From positions 1 through 41,881 of the forward strand of contig CANJXI010000028.1 of NCBI GenBank assembly GCA_947478785.1: a DNA stretch of 41,881 nt, read 5' to 3'. Origin of the DNA: Caulobacteraceae bacterium (GTDB lineage Bacteria > Pseudomonadota > Alphaproteobacteria > Caulobacterales > Caulobacteraceae). The notes under the pieces are model-generated. The model ran no database searches. It had not been told where the DNA came from and saw only the letters and a program-made list of their open reading frames with translations. The translations under genes were made by a program, and so were the position numbers. Positions 25,109 through 33,320 of the stretch are shown one piece after another; the first letter of the stretch is position 1; each line of letters begins with the position of its first letter.

Positions 25109-25855
25109 TTGATCGCGGCGCTCAGGGACGTGGGCGTCGACTATCCGCGTGGACCGGCGCTGGGGCCGTTCAGCCTAGCGGTCGGCGAGGGGGAGATCGT
25201 GGCGCTTGTCGGGCCGTCGGGGTGCGGCAAGTCGACGGCGATGCGGCTCCTGGCCGGCCTGGAGGCGCCGACGCGGGGCCAGGTGGTCCGGGCGCCGGGC
25301 CGCGGCGAGACGGCGGTGGTGTTCCAGGCGCCGACGCTGGCGCCGTGGCTGACGGCGCGCGCCAACGCCGCGCTGCCGCTGGAGCTGGCCGGGACGAGCC
25401 GCGCGGAGGCTGCCCGGCGCGCCGACCTGGCGCTGGCCCGCGTGGGCCTGGCCGGGACCGAGGGGGCGCGGCCGGCGCAGCTGTCGGGCGGCATGGCCAT
25501 GCGGGTCTCGCTGGCGCGCGCGCTGACCACCGAGCCGAAGCTGCTCCTGCTGGACGAACCCTTCGCGGCGCTGGACGAGATCACGCGGCGCGCGCTGGCC
25601 GACGACGTGCTGCGGCTCTGGGCCGACACCCGGCCCGCCATCGTCTTCGTGACGCACAATGTCGAGGAGGCGGTCTACATGGCCTCCCGCGTGGTGGTGA
25701 TGACCCGGGGCCCGGGCCGCACCGCCGGCGAGGTCGCCGTGGACGGACCCCTGCCCCGGCCGCCGGGCTTCCGCACCACCGAGGGCTTCCGGGCCTGCGT
25801 CGAGACCGTGTCCCAGGCGCTCGCGCAGGGCATGTCCCAGGGCCTGGCGGCGTGA
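25109..25855 (+). CDS. ABC transporter ATP-binding protein (SsuB/ThiZ-like)
   Basis: A 248-residue ATPase of the nitrate/sulfonate/taurine importer group. Walker A is GPSGCGKST (35-43), signature LSGGM (125-129), Walker B LLLLDEPFAALD (145-156), and the H-loop THNVEEAVYM follows. The start is a TTG at 25109 with GGGAGG seven bases upstream. Its stop overlaps the GTG start of the permease (GTGA at 25852-25855), so the two are translationally coupled. Confidence 0.93.
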   Translation: MIAALRDVGVDYPRGPALGPFSLAVGEGEIVALVGPSGCGKSTAMRLLAGLEAPTRGQVVRAPGRGETAVVFQAPTLAPWLTARANAALPLELAGTSRAEAARRADLALARVGLAGTEGARPAQLSGGMAMRVSLARALTTEPKLLLLDEPFAALDEITRRALADDVLRLWADTRPAIVFVTHNVEEAVYMASRVVVMTRGPGRTAGEVAVDGPLPRPPGFRTTEGFRACVETVSQALAQGMSQGLAA

Positions 25856-26619
25856 GGCGCCTGGCGAACTGGGCGGCGCCGCTCGCGCTGATCGTCCTGC
25901 TGCTGGGCGGGTGGGAGTTCGCCTGCCGGGTGCTGGGCGTCCCCGAATATTTCCTGCCGGGGCCCCGCGCCATCGGGCTGGCGCTGGCCGCCGACTGGTC
26001 CTCCCTGCTGGTGTCGGCCTGGAACACCCTCGCCATGGCGCTGATCGCGCTGGCCGTGGCGAGCGTTCTGGGCCAGGCCACGGCGCTGGTGGTGGCGCTC
26101 TCGCCGATCCTGGAGCGGGCCGTGCGGCCGCTGGCGGTGGTGCTGCAGGTCACGCCGGTGGTGGCCATCGCGCCGCTGGTGCTGATCTGGGCCGGCCTCG
26201 ACCATCCGGGGAGAGCGATCGTGGCGCTGGCCGCGGTGGTGGCGTTCTTCCCGATCTTCTCCGGCGCGGTAACCGGGCTGAAGGCCGCGGATCCCGACCT
26301 GGAGCGGCTGTTCGACCTCTATGGCGCGACCCGGGTGCAGCGGCTGCTACGGCTTCGGCTGCCCTCGGCCGTGCCGTTCCTGCTGGAGGGCCACAAGGTG
26401 GCGGCGGGCCTGGCGGTGATCGGGGCGGTGGTGGCCGAGTTCGTGGCCGGATCCGGCGGCGCCCAGGGCCTCGCGTGGCGCATCCTGGAAGCCGGCAACC
26501 GCCTGCAGACGGCCAAGATGTTCGCGGCGCTGGTGGTGCTGGGGGTAATGGGCGCGGTGCTGCACGCGCTGCTGGAGGCCGCCGAGCGGACCGGCCTCAG
26601 GTGGTGGCGCGGGCGTTAG
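25852..26619 (+). CDS. ABC transporter permease (SsuC/ThiX-like)
   Basis: A 255-residue inner-membrane permease with about six helices. The EAA-type coupling loop is present around ATRVQRLLRLRLPSAVPFL (about 161-179). The start is the GTG at 25852, which overlaps the ATPase stop. The C-terminus overlaps by four bases with the convergent TPR-like gene. It completes an NMT1-type importer with the two preceding genes. Confidence 0.93.
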   Translation: MRRLANWAAPLALIVLLLGGWEFACRVLGVPEYFLPGPRAIGLALAADWSSLLVSAWNTLAMALIALAVASVLGQATALVVALSPILERAVRPLAVVLQVTPVVAIAPLVLIWAGLDHPGRAIVALAAVVAFFPIFSGAVTGLKAADPDLERLFDLYGATRVQRLLRLRLPSAVPFLLEGHKVAAGLAVIGAVVAEFVAGSGGAQGLAWRILEAGNRLQTAKMFAALVVLGVMGAVLHALLEAAERTGLRWWRGR

Positions 26620-27995
26620 ACCGCCGTGCGCGGTATGGCGGGGCCGGCCTTGAGGCGGTTCAGCGCCTCCGTCGCGACGATGCTCAGGGAGCGCAGGCCC
26701 TCCTCGCCGAAGACGTCGAGGGCGGCGTCGAGGGCGGTGACGGCGGCGGCGCGCTGGCCGCGGTCCTTGCCGGTGATGTCGATGCGGGCCTCGTAGAGGC
26801 GGGCCAGGTGCAGCTGGGCCAACGCCCAGGCCACGGGATCGCGGCTGGCGCGCAGGTTGGAGAGCTCGATCTTCATGGCCGCTTCGGCCGCGTCCAGCAC
26901 ACCCAGGTCGCCGGTCAGTTCGGCGGAACGCGCCAGGCACATGGCCCGCTCGCCGGCCGCCAGGCCGCGCAGGGGCGAGGCGGAAGCCTCCTTCAGCACC
27001 AGGCTGGCCCGGTCGTAGCAGGTGACGGCCTGCTCATAGGCGCGTTCATCGGCGCTGGCCTCGCCCAGCGCCTGCAGGGCGTGGGCCAGCGCGATCTGGG
27101 TGCGGGCCCAGTCCAGCGGGCTGTGGTCGCGGGTCAGGTGGTCGAGCGCCCCGGCCAGGGTGGTGGCCCCGGCGGCGACCGAGTCGATGTCGCCAGCGGC
27201 CTCGCCCCAAAGCGCCAGCGCCTGGCCGCGCAGGATCTCGGCGCGCGCCCAGGTCAGCGGCTCATAGGCCGAGTCCAGGCGGCGCGCGGCGGCGGTGGCG
27301 TCGTTGAGGGCGATGGTCAGCAGGGCCTCGTCGCCCAGCCGGGCGCCCCAGCCGCACAAGAGGTCGGCGCGGGCGAGCCTGGCCTCGGCGGCCAGCGGCC
27401 GGGCGGCGGCGGTGCGGCGGGTGAGCGCGTCGAGCGCCGCGATCGGCGCGTTGAAGCGGGCGGCGGCGCGGCGCGCGGTGGCGGCGTCGCCCGCCGCGAG
27501 GCTCTGGCGGCCCTCGATGACCGCCAGGCCGATGTCGGCCAGCGGCGCGGTCAGTCCGCCACGGGCGGCGCCACGGGCTTCCAGGAAGGCGGTCTCGGCG
27601 GCGGCGTTGAGGCCAGGATCGCCGAACAGCTCGGCGCCCAGCAATGCGCAGACGCCCTGTTCGCAGCGGGCGCGCGCCCAGCGCTCCGAACTCCGGTCGG
27701 GATCGAAGCCGGCGGCGGCGGCCTCGGCGGTGGCGGCGGCCTTGCGCAGCGCCACCGCGTCGCCCGAACGGCGTGCGACCTCGCGCCAGACGATGGCGGC
27801 GTCGAGCCGGCGCTGCGGCTTGTCCTTGACGCTGATCCGGCCGGCGGCGACGTCGGCGGCGCGGGCTTCCTGTTGCAGGAGATTAAGGTCGAGAAGTTCG
27901 AGCAGGGCGGCGTCGCCGCCCGTCAGGCCGTCGGAGAACGGCTTCATCCGCTCGCCTGCGATCCGCTTCATGAGCTCTCGACCAAACTCGAACAT
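26616..27995 (-). CDS. TPR-like helical repeat protein under probable CtrA control
   Basis: A 459-residue soluble protein made mostly of Ala/Leu-rich helix pairs. Repeats of the form PLxWAxxQxxLAxALxxLGE are clear around residues 270-400 (for instance SPLDWARTQIALAHALQALG), as in tetratricopeptide scaffolds. It has no signal peptide. The ATG at 27995 is preferred to frames running further upstream because these cross a region with CtrA-like promoter boxes (28082-28114). It may be a cell-cycle-regulated scaffold; its partners are unknown. It converges on the importer permease. Confidence 0.78.
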   Translation of the reverse strand: MFEFGRELMKRIAGERMKPFSDGLTGGDAALLELLDLNLLQQEARAADVAAGRISVKDKPQRRLDAAIVWREVARRSGDAVALRKAAATAEAAAAGFDPDRSSERWARARCEQGVCALLGAELFGDPGLNAAAETAFLEARGAARGGLTAPLADIGLAVIEGRQSLAAGDAATARRAAARFNAPIAALDALTRRTAAARPLAAEARLARADLLCGWGARLGDEALLTIALNDATAAARRLDSAYEPLTWARAEILRGQALALWGEAAGDIDSVAAGATTLAGALDHLTRDHSPLDWARTQIALAHALQALGEASADERAYEQAVTCYDRASLVLKEASASPLRGLAAGERAMCLARSAELTGDLGVLDAAEAAMKIELSNLRASRDPVAWALAQLHLARLYEARIDITGKDRGQRAAAVTALDAALDVFGEEGLRSLSIVATEALNRLKAGPAIPRTAV

Positions 27996-28081
27996 CACGC
28001 CGCTCCGGGCCGGCGGCCGTCCCGCGATGAGACGGCGACCTCGCGCCTTTACGCAGAAGAGCAAAGCCGGAGCCGCAGACT

Positions 28082-28114
28082 TTAACAAGTGGTTAACTTT
28101 CCCCGCATGGTTAA
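28082..28114 (-). promoter_or_regulatory. CtrA-like binding boxes upstream of the TPR gene
   Basis: A full CtrA box, TTAA-N7-TTAA, lies at 28082-28096 (spacer exactly seven). A half box TTAACCAT (minus strand) follows at 28107-28114. They are about 87-120 bases before the TPR gene start and about 70 bases after the rsuA-like stop. In Caulobacter such sites bind the cell-cycle regulator CtrA, so control of the TPR gene is likely; the regulator itself is not in this window. Confidence 0.68.
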
Positions 28115-28185
28115 CGGAAGCTTGCCGTCCACAAGTAAAGCGCTGAGGAATCACAGGTTCCCGTCCAACCAGTTCCTGCCGCCGC

Positions 28186-28932
28186 TCAGGTGAAAATCGC
28201 GGCCTGTTCATCCGTGCTCAGCACGCGCCACGCTCCCGGCTCCAGATCGGCCGGGAGCGAGAGGCCGCCGATGCGGTCGCGATGCAGCGCGGTGACGTGG
28301 TTGCCGACCGCGGCGAACATGCGGCGGACCTGGTGGTAGCGGCCCTCGGTGATGGTCAGGTTGGCGGTCCTGGGGCCGGTGGGTTCTAGGATGGCGGGGG
28401 CGAGCGGGTCCTTCTCGCCCTCCAGGACCAGGGTCCCGGCGGCGAACAGCTCCGCCTCGTGGCCCTCCAGCGAGCGGTCGAGGGTCGCCTGGTAGCGCTT
28501 GGCGATGTTGCTCCGGGGCGAAATCACCCTGTGCAGGAAGGGGCCGTCGTCGGTGATCAGCAGGAGGCCCGAGGTCTCCTTGTCGAGGCGGCCGATGCTG
28601 GAGAGCGCCGGAATGCGGGCCCGCCAGCGCGCCGGCAGCAGTTCGTAGACGCTGCGCCCCGCCTCGCGGTGGGAACAGACGACGCCCAGCGGCTTGTGCA
28701 TCAGGAGGGTCAGCGGCGCGGGCGGATCGACCGGCTGGCCGGCGATGGTCAGGCGCCGGGGCAGGTCCGCCGCCACGGGGATCTTCGCGCCGGCGTCCTT
28801 GAGGGTCGCGCCGTCGAGCACCACCCGGCCGCCCGCGACCAGCGCGGTCACCTCGCGCCGGGAGCCGTAGCCGAGGTTGGCCAGCAGCCGATCGAGCCGG
28901 GCCATCGGAGCCTTAGCCGGAGGGGCCGTCAC
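28186..28932 (-). CDS. RsuA/RluB-family pseudouridine synthase
   Basis: A 248-residue ribosomal RNA pseudouridine synthase with an N-terminal S4 RNA-binding domain (about residues 10-60) and a catalytic domain. The catalytic aspartate is Asp117 in GRLDKETSGLLLITDDG, and EGRYHQVRRMFAAVGN is the second family motif. The GTG at 28932 overlaps the stop of the rsmC-like gene; an ATG at 28905 (MARLDRLL) is an alternative start. RsuA modifies 16S U516; RluB/E/F members modify 23S. The target cannot be told from sequence, but pairing with an rsmC-like gene suggests 16S. Confidence 0.92.
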   Translation of the reverse strand: MTAPPAKAPMARLDRLLANLGYGSRREVTALVAGGRVVLDGATLKDAGAKIPVAADLPRRLTIAGQPVDPPAPLTLLMHKPLGVVCSHREAGRSVYELLPARWRARIPALSSIGRLDKETSGLLLITDDGPFLHRVISPRSNIAKRYQATLDRSLEGHEAELFAAGTLVLEGEKDPLAPAILEPTGPRTANLTITEGRYHQVRRMFAAVGNHVTALHRDRIGGLSLPADLEPGAWRVLSTDEQAAIFT

Positions 28933-29840
28933 TTGCGGGCCTCGAAGATCTTGTAGCCGCCGGCATCGGCCCGGACCTCGACCGTGGCGAAGGCGGCGGT
29001 GAGCGCGGCTTCGTAGGGCAGGTGGCGGTTGGCGACGATCCAGCAGGTCCCGCCGCGATGCAGCGCCTGGGCGGCGTTCTGGATGAAGGCGACGCCCAGG
29101 GCGCGGTCCTCGGAGCCGCCGTCGTGGAACGGCGGGTTCATGACCACGAAGTCGAGGCTGGCGATGTCGTCGTCGCGCACCCGGGCGTCGGCCCAGACCA
29201 CGCGGACACGCGGGTCGTCCAGATTGTGCTGGGCGCAGGCCACGGCGCGCCGGTCGATATCGACACAGGTGAACGCCGTGACCGCGGGCGAGGCCAGGAC
29301 CTTGGCCGCGAGGACCCCGACACCGCAGCCGAGGTCGGCCCCCTTGCCGGCGAGCTTCGGGATGAGCGCCAGGAGCCGCGCACTGCCCGGGTCGACGCGG
29401 TCCCAGCTGAACACGCCAGGTTGCGACCAGAGGCCGAGCGCAGAGACGATGCGCGGGGCGCCGGCCGCGATGGCCTGGGCGAGGCCCGTGGGCGCCTCGG
29501 GGCGCTGGGCGCGGCAGAAGCGGTGGTGCTTGCGGGCGTCCTCGGAGACCGTGCAGCCGAAGCCTTCGAGCGCCTTCCTCAGGCGCGCGCCGCCCTTGTC
29601 CTTGGGCGCGAAGGCGGTGATGGCGCCGCCGGGCTTCAGGGCCCGGAGCGCCTGGGCGAGGACGAAGTCGCGCTCAAGCGTGCCTGGCGGGGCCAGGATG
29701 ACCGCCTCGTCGAGGCTTGCGTCCGGAAGCGCCGCGAGGTCCTCGGAGCCGACGATGAGTGGCGAGACCTGGCGGGCGCCCTTGGGGACCTCGACCAGGC
29801 CGGGCGCGGGGGCGCCGTAGAGGACGGCGGCCGGCGCCAT
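28929..29840 (-). CDS. rsmC: RsmC-like 16S rRNA guanine-N2 methyltransferase
   Basis: A 303-residue two-domain methyltransferase of the RsmC/RlmG type: an inactive N-terminal methyltransferase-like domain and a C-terminal catalytic one. SAM binding is by DLGCGVGVLA (169-178), and the catalytic NPPF is at 235-238 in VVMNPPFHDGG. It is expected to methylate guanine N2 in small-subunit rRNA (G1207 in E. coli). The start lies five bases after the prfC stop and the end overlaps the rsuA-like start, so it is in the middle of a three-gene operon. Confidence 0.85.
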   Translation of the reverse strand: MAPAAVLYGAPAPGLVEVPKGARQVSPLIVGSEDLAALPDASLDEAVILAPPGTLERDFVLAQALRALKPGGAITAFAPKDKGGARLRKALEGFGCTVSEDARKHHRFCRAQRPEAPTGLAQAIAAGAPRIVSALGLWSQPGVFSWDRVDPGSARLLALIPKLAGKGADLGCGVGVLAAKVLASPAVTAFTCVDIDRRAVACAQHNLDDPRVRVVWADARVRDDDIASLDFVVMNPPFHDGGSEDRALGVAFIQNAAQALHRGGTCWIVANRHLPYEAALTAAFATVEVRADAGGYKIFEARK

Positions 29841-29845
29841 GGGCC

Positions 29846-31453
29846 CTACGCCCGTTCCTTGGCGCGCTCGAAGCGGACCTTCGGATAGCGCTCCATGGCG
29901 TAGTTGATGTCCCAGGCCGACTTGGCGAGGTAGACGGGCTGGTCGTCGATATCGACGCCCATGGCCGAGCGGTGCTTGGACTGGAAGTCCTCCAAGTCGG
30001 CCCTGTCGCCGCTGATCCAGCGGGCCTCGCCGAACGGGCTCTGCTCGAAGATCACCTCGAGCTGGTATTCGTTGGCCAGCCGGTCGGCCATCACCTCGAA
30101 CTGCAGCGGCCCCACCGCGCCGACGATGAAGTCGGCCCCCATGGTCGGGCGGAACAGCTGGGTCACGCCCTCCTCGGCCAGGCCCTGCAGGGCCTTGGTC
30201 AGGTGCTTGGCCTTCAGCGGATCCTTGACGCGGACCCGCTGCAGGATCTCGGGCGCGAAGTTGGGAAGGCCCGCGAACCGGAGCGTCCCGGTCTCCGAGA
30301 GGCTGTCGCCGACCCGAAGGACGCCGTGATTGGGGATGCCGATGACGTCGCCGGCGTAGGCTTCCTCGGCCAGCTCCCGGTCGGAGGCGAAGAACATGAT
30401 CGGCGCGTTCACCGAAAGCTGCTTGCCGGTGTTCTGGACCTTCAGCTTCATGCCGCGCTCGAATTCGCCCGAGGTCAGCCTAAGGAAGGCGATCCGGTCG
30501 CGGTGGTTGGGGTCCATGTTGGCCTGGACCTTGAAGACGAAGCCCGAGACCTCGCGGTCGCCCGGCGCCACATGGATCGCCTCGCCGCCCCGGGTGGCGG
30601 CCACGGTCTTGGGCGGCGGGGCGTAGGCGCCGATCCCCTCCAGCAGTTCGTCGACGCCGAAGTGGCGCAGCGCCGAGCCGAAGAACACGGGCGTCATGTG
30701 GCCTTCCAGGAAGGCCTGCGGATCGAAGGGCTTGGAGGCCTGCGCCATCAGCTCGGCGTTTTCCGCCAGCTCCTCCTGCTCGTCCGGCTCCAGGTAGCTG
30801 ACCACCGCATTGCCCTTGAAGGGGATCGACTGCGGGTGGCCGTCCTCGTTGCCCGGACCGCCGTGGCCCTTGCGGGCGAAGGGGATGAAGCGGTCGCGGC
30901 GCAGGTCGAGCATGCCGCGGAAGCGGTTGCCGGAGCCGGCCGGCCAGTAGAGCGGGGCCGGATCGAGGGCCAGTTTGGAGGCAATCTCGTCCAGCAGCGC
31001 GAAGGGGTCCTGCGCCTCGCGGTCCATCTTGTTGATGAAGGTGACGATGGGGATGTCGCGCAGGCGGCAGACCTCGAACAGCTTCAGCGTCTGGGGTTCG
31101 ATGCCCTTGGCGGCGTCCAGCACCATGACGGCGGCGTCGGCGGCCGTCAGCGTGCGGTAGGTGTCCTCCGAGAAGTCCTCGTGGCCCGGCGTGTCCAGCA
31201 GGTTGAACATCAGCCCCTGGTGGTCGAACGTCATGACGCTGGCCGAGACCGAGATGCCGCGCTCGCGCTCGATCTTCATCCAGTCGGACCGCGTGCGGCG
31301 GTTCTCGCCGCGCGCCCGCACGGCGCCGGCCGCCCGGATCGCGCCCCCGGCCAGCAGCAGGTTCTCGGTCAGGGTGGTCTTGCCGGCGTCCGGATGGGAG
31401 ATGATCGCGAAGGTGCGCCGACGGGCGGCCTCGGCGGCGGGAGAGGAGCTCAT
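29846..31453 (-). CDS. prfC: peptide chain release factor 3
   Basis: A 535-residue GTPase that removes RF1/RF2 from the ribosome after termination. The P-loop SHPDAGKTTLTENLL is at about residues 19-33, DTPGHEDF and NKMDRE are the further G-motifs, and the length is typical (about 530). It heads the operon with the rsmC-like and rsuA-like genes, which all act on the ribosome. The ATG is at 31453. Confidence 0.97.
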   Translation of the reverse strand: MSSSPAAEAARRRTFAIISHPDAGKTTLTENLLLAGGAIRAAGAVRARGENRRTRSDWMKIERERGISVSASVMTFDHQGLMFNLLDTPGHEDFSEDTYRTLTAADAAVMVLDAAKGIEPQTLKLFEVCRLRDIPIVTFINKMDREAQDPFALLDEIASKLALDPAPLYWPAGSGNRFRGMLDLRRDRFIPFARKGHGGPGNEDGHPQSIPFKGNAVVSYLEPDEQEELAENAELMAQASKPFDPQAFLEGHMTPVFFGSALRHFGVDELLEGIGAYAPPPKTVAATRGGEAIHVAPGDREVSGFVFKVQANMDPNHRDRIAFLRLTSGEFERGMKLKVQNTGKQLSVNAPIMFFASDRELAEEAYAGDVIGIPNHGVLRVGDSLSETGTLRFAGLPNFAPEILQRVRVKDPLKAKHLTKALQGLAEEGVTQLFRPTMGADFIVGAVGPLQFEVMADRLANEYQLEVIFEQSPFGEARWISGDRADLEDFQSKHRSAMGVDIDDQPVYLAKSAWDINYAMERYPKVRFERAKERA

Positions 31454-31521
31454 GGGCGCGGCAGGTAGCGCGCCCGGCCGTCTTTCGCAAATTTGCCGCG
31501 CTCAGACGCGCCCTGCGGGGC

Positions 31522-31902
31522 TCAGGCCGCGAGCCTGCGCCAGATCTGCTTGTCGGCGGAGACCGCGTCCAGCTTGCCGGCCTGGTGGCGGGTGAAGAGG
31601 TCGGCCATCACCTCGAACTGGGCGCTGACGAAGCGCGCCGTCACCTCGTCGGCCTTGCATTCCACGGAGGGGGCCACGAAGAGCGCGGCGTTGATCATCG
31701 GCGCCTTGACCGAGATCAGGGCCGCGAGCCGGAGCGCCTCGTCGGGTTTGGTGCGCTGCAGGAGCGGCTCGCGGGCGTAGGATTTCTGCCCGGCCCGGAC
31801 GATCTCCGGCAGCGACAGCTGCATGAACGTCCGCCCGCTCAGCTCGGCTTCCATGGCCTCGCCATCGATGCGGAAGACGACGTCGTTGAGAAGGAACAAC
31901 AT
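31522..31902 (-). CDS. conserved hypothetical protein (126 aa)
   Basis: A small soluble protein starting MLFLLNDVVFRIDGEAME, with strand-rich N-terminus and helical C-terminal half (ARFVSAQFEVMADLFTRHQAG). I do not recognise the family. No strong ribosome binding site is seen, but codon use is like the neighbours. It lies just before prfC on the same strand (68 bases away) and may be cotranscribed with it, or belong with the DUF1491 gene upstream. Confidence 0.72.
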   Translation of the reverse strand: MLFLLNDVVFRIDGEAMEAELSGRTFMQLSLPEIVRAGQKSYAREPLLQRTKPDEALRLAALISVKAPMINAALFVAPSVECKADEVTARFVSAQFEVMADLFTRHQAGKLDAVSADKQIWRRLAA

Positions 31903-31984
31903 GGGAAAGCCGGACGCCTACTGAACCTGACGGCGCTTATCGCACGCCAGGCTTTCGGCTCGGTTCACGAAGGCGGTTAATCTG

Positions 31985-32317
31985 TTAGCCCTTTTCCACG
32001 GTCTCGGTGAGGAAGTGGCGGCCGTGGCGGTCGTCGATCTCCACCACCCAGAGGTCGCGGTCGATGCGCAGCGCGCGGTCGATATAGGCGTCGAGCTCGG
32101 CTTCCTGTTCGCTGGGGTGCGGCTGCATCCAGATCCGCTCGCCATCCATCCGGGTGGCCTCGGCGTAGAGCCGCGCGGTGCGGGCCTCGCGGTTCAGCAC
32201 CTTGACCAGCACGGCGCCGGCGCGCGCGTCGCCCTTGCGCGCCACGACCCCGAAGGCGCCGCCCATTTCGGCCCGGCGGATGAGGGCGCTTACCCAGATG
32301 TCGGTGGAGAGCAGCAT
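31985..32317 (-). CDS. DUF1491 family protein
   Basis: A 110-residue cytosolic protein of the alphaproteobacterial DUF1491 family. Typical segments are STDIWVSALIRRAEM at the start and the YIDRALRIDRDLWVVEIDD end, with a GxAF/GVVARKGDARAGAVLVKVL middle. The function is unknown in all members. It is divergent from the 32415 gene and 82 bases before the 31522-31902 gene on the same strand. Confidence 0.88.
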   Translation of the reverse strand: MLLSTDIWVSALIRRAEMGGAFGVVARKGDARAGAVLVKVLNREARTARLYAEATRMDGERIWMQPHPSEQEAELDAYIDRALRIDRDLWVVEIDDRHGRHFLTETVEKG

Positions 32318-32414
32318 AAGCCGCAGAACATGCGGCGCCGATAACGAGTTTGAAAGGCTGACGCGCTAGCTTGGCCGCAAGGTCATAAGACCCGACAACA
32401 AAAAGCAGAATGCC

Positions 32415-33320
32415 TTGACGAGCTCGCGCAGAAAAGCGTGGCCGGCGTCTCGATGGATGGGGGTTTGGATCGCGGCCCTGGCGGCGGTTCCCGGCCTGGC
32501 GCGAAGCCAGCCGGAAGACCTGTTCTACGAACGTACGGTGATGACGGCGGCCGACGCCCGCTGTGGCCTGTTCGCGCCCGCGATCGGGGCCGCGCTGGCC
32601 GCCTCGACGGCCCAGGCGCGCGGCGCCGCCTTGCGGGCCGGACGCCCAGAGGCCGATCTGCGCGCTCTGGAACGGACGGCGCGGGCCAAGGTCGCCGCGG
32701 TCAGTTGCGCCTCGCCCGACATCGCGCTGGCCGCCGGCCGCGTGAAGACCGCCTTCTCAGGCTTCGCCCGGATCACGCGGCTGACCTATCCCGGGGACGT
32801 GGCGCCCTGGCTGGCCGACCGCGAGGGGCGGGTGAGCAGCTGGCGGCTGATCCAGGAAACCCGCTTCGGCGCGGACCGGATGGCCTTCGGCCTGGCCGGA
32901 CGCGACGCGCCGGCCGCCGCGCTGATCGCGGTGGGGCGGTTCGCCGACGGCCAGGAGCCCTACGCCGCGCGCCTGCTGTTCCGCGACACCGGACGCTCAT
33001 CGCAAGCCTATCTGGACCGCTGGGGCGCGGGCTCCACGGCGGGCCTGCCGCTCGATCGGCGGATGCCGCCGCGCGGCGCGTTGAAGGCCTATGCCGCGCA
33101 GGCCCGCAGCCCGGCCGGCGAGGACCTGCTGCCCAAGGGGGTCAAGGCCGGCTGGGCGTTCCGCTTCCCCGAGGCCGCCCAGCGCGAGCTGGCCGGCCTC
33201 GACCCGCGCGAGGCAGTGGCGGTGGAGTTCCTGTTCCAGGGCGACGTGACGCGCCGGGCCTATGTGGAAGTCGGCGATTTCGCCGCCGGCCGCGCCTTCC
33301 TGCAGATGGCGAGCCGCTAG
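32415..33320 (+). CDS. secreted hypothetical protein (301 aa)
   Basis: A protein with a probable Sec signal (basic MTSSRRKAWPASR, then VWIAALAAVPGLARS, cut near residue 31) and a mature domain of mixed strands and helices. Two cysteines (DARCGLF, AVSCASP) could form a disulfide. No enzyme motif is seen. The start is a TTG at 32415; an ATG at 32457 would leave only part of the signal. It ends inside the stop of the convergent kinase (33317-33320). I do not recognise the family. Confidence 0.75.
   Translation: MTSSRRKAWPASRWMGVWIAALAAVPGLARSQPEDLFYERTVMTAADARCGLFAPAIGAALAASTAQARGAALRAGRPEADLRALERTARAKVAAVSCASPDIALAAGRVKTAFSGFARITRLTYPGDVAPWLADREGRVSSWRLIQETRFGADRMAFGLAGRDAPAAALIAVGRFADGQEPYAARLLFRDTGRSSQAYLDRWGAGSTAGLPLDRRMPPRGALKAYAAQARSPAGEDLLPKGVKAGWAFRFPEAAQRELAGLDPREAVAVEFLFQGDVTRRAYVEVGDFAAGRAFLQMASR

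Noticed and set aside
29759-31468. A 569-codon plus-strand frame opposite prfC
   Set aside because: prfC on the minus strand is unmistakable; the plus frame has no domain.
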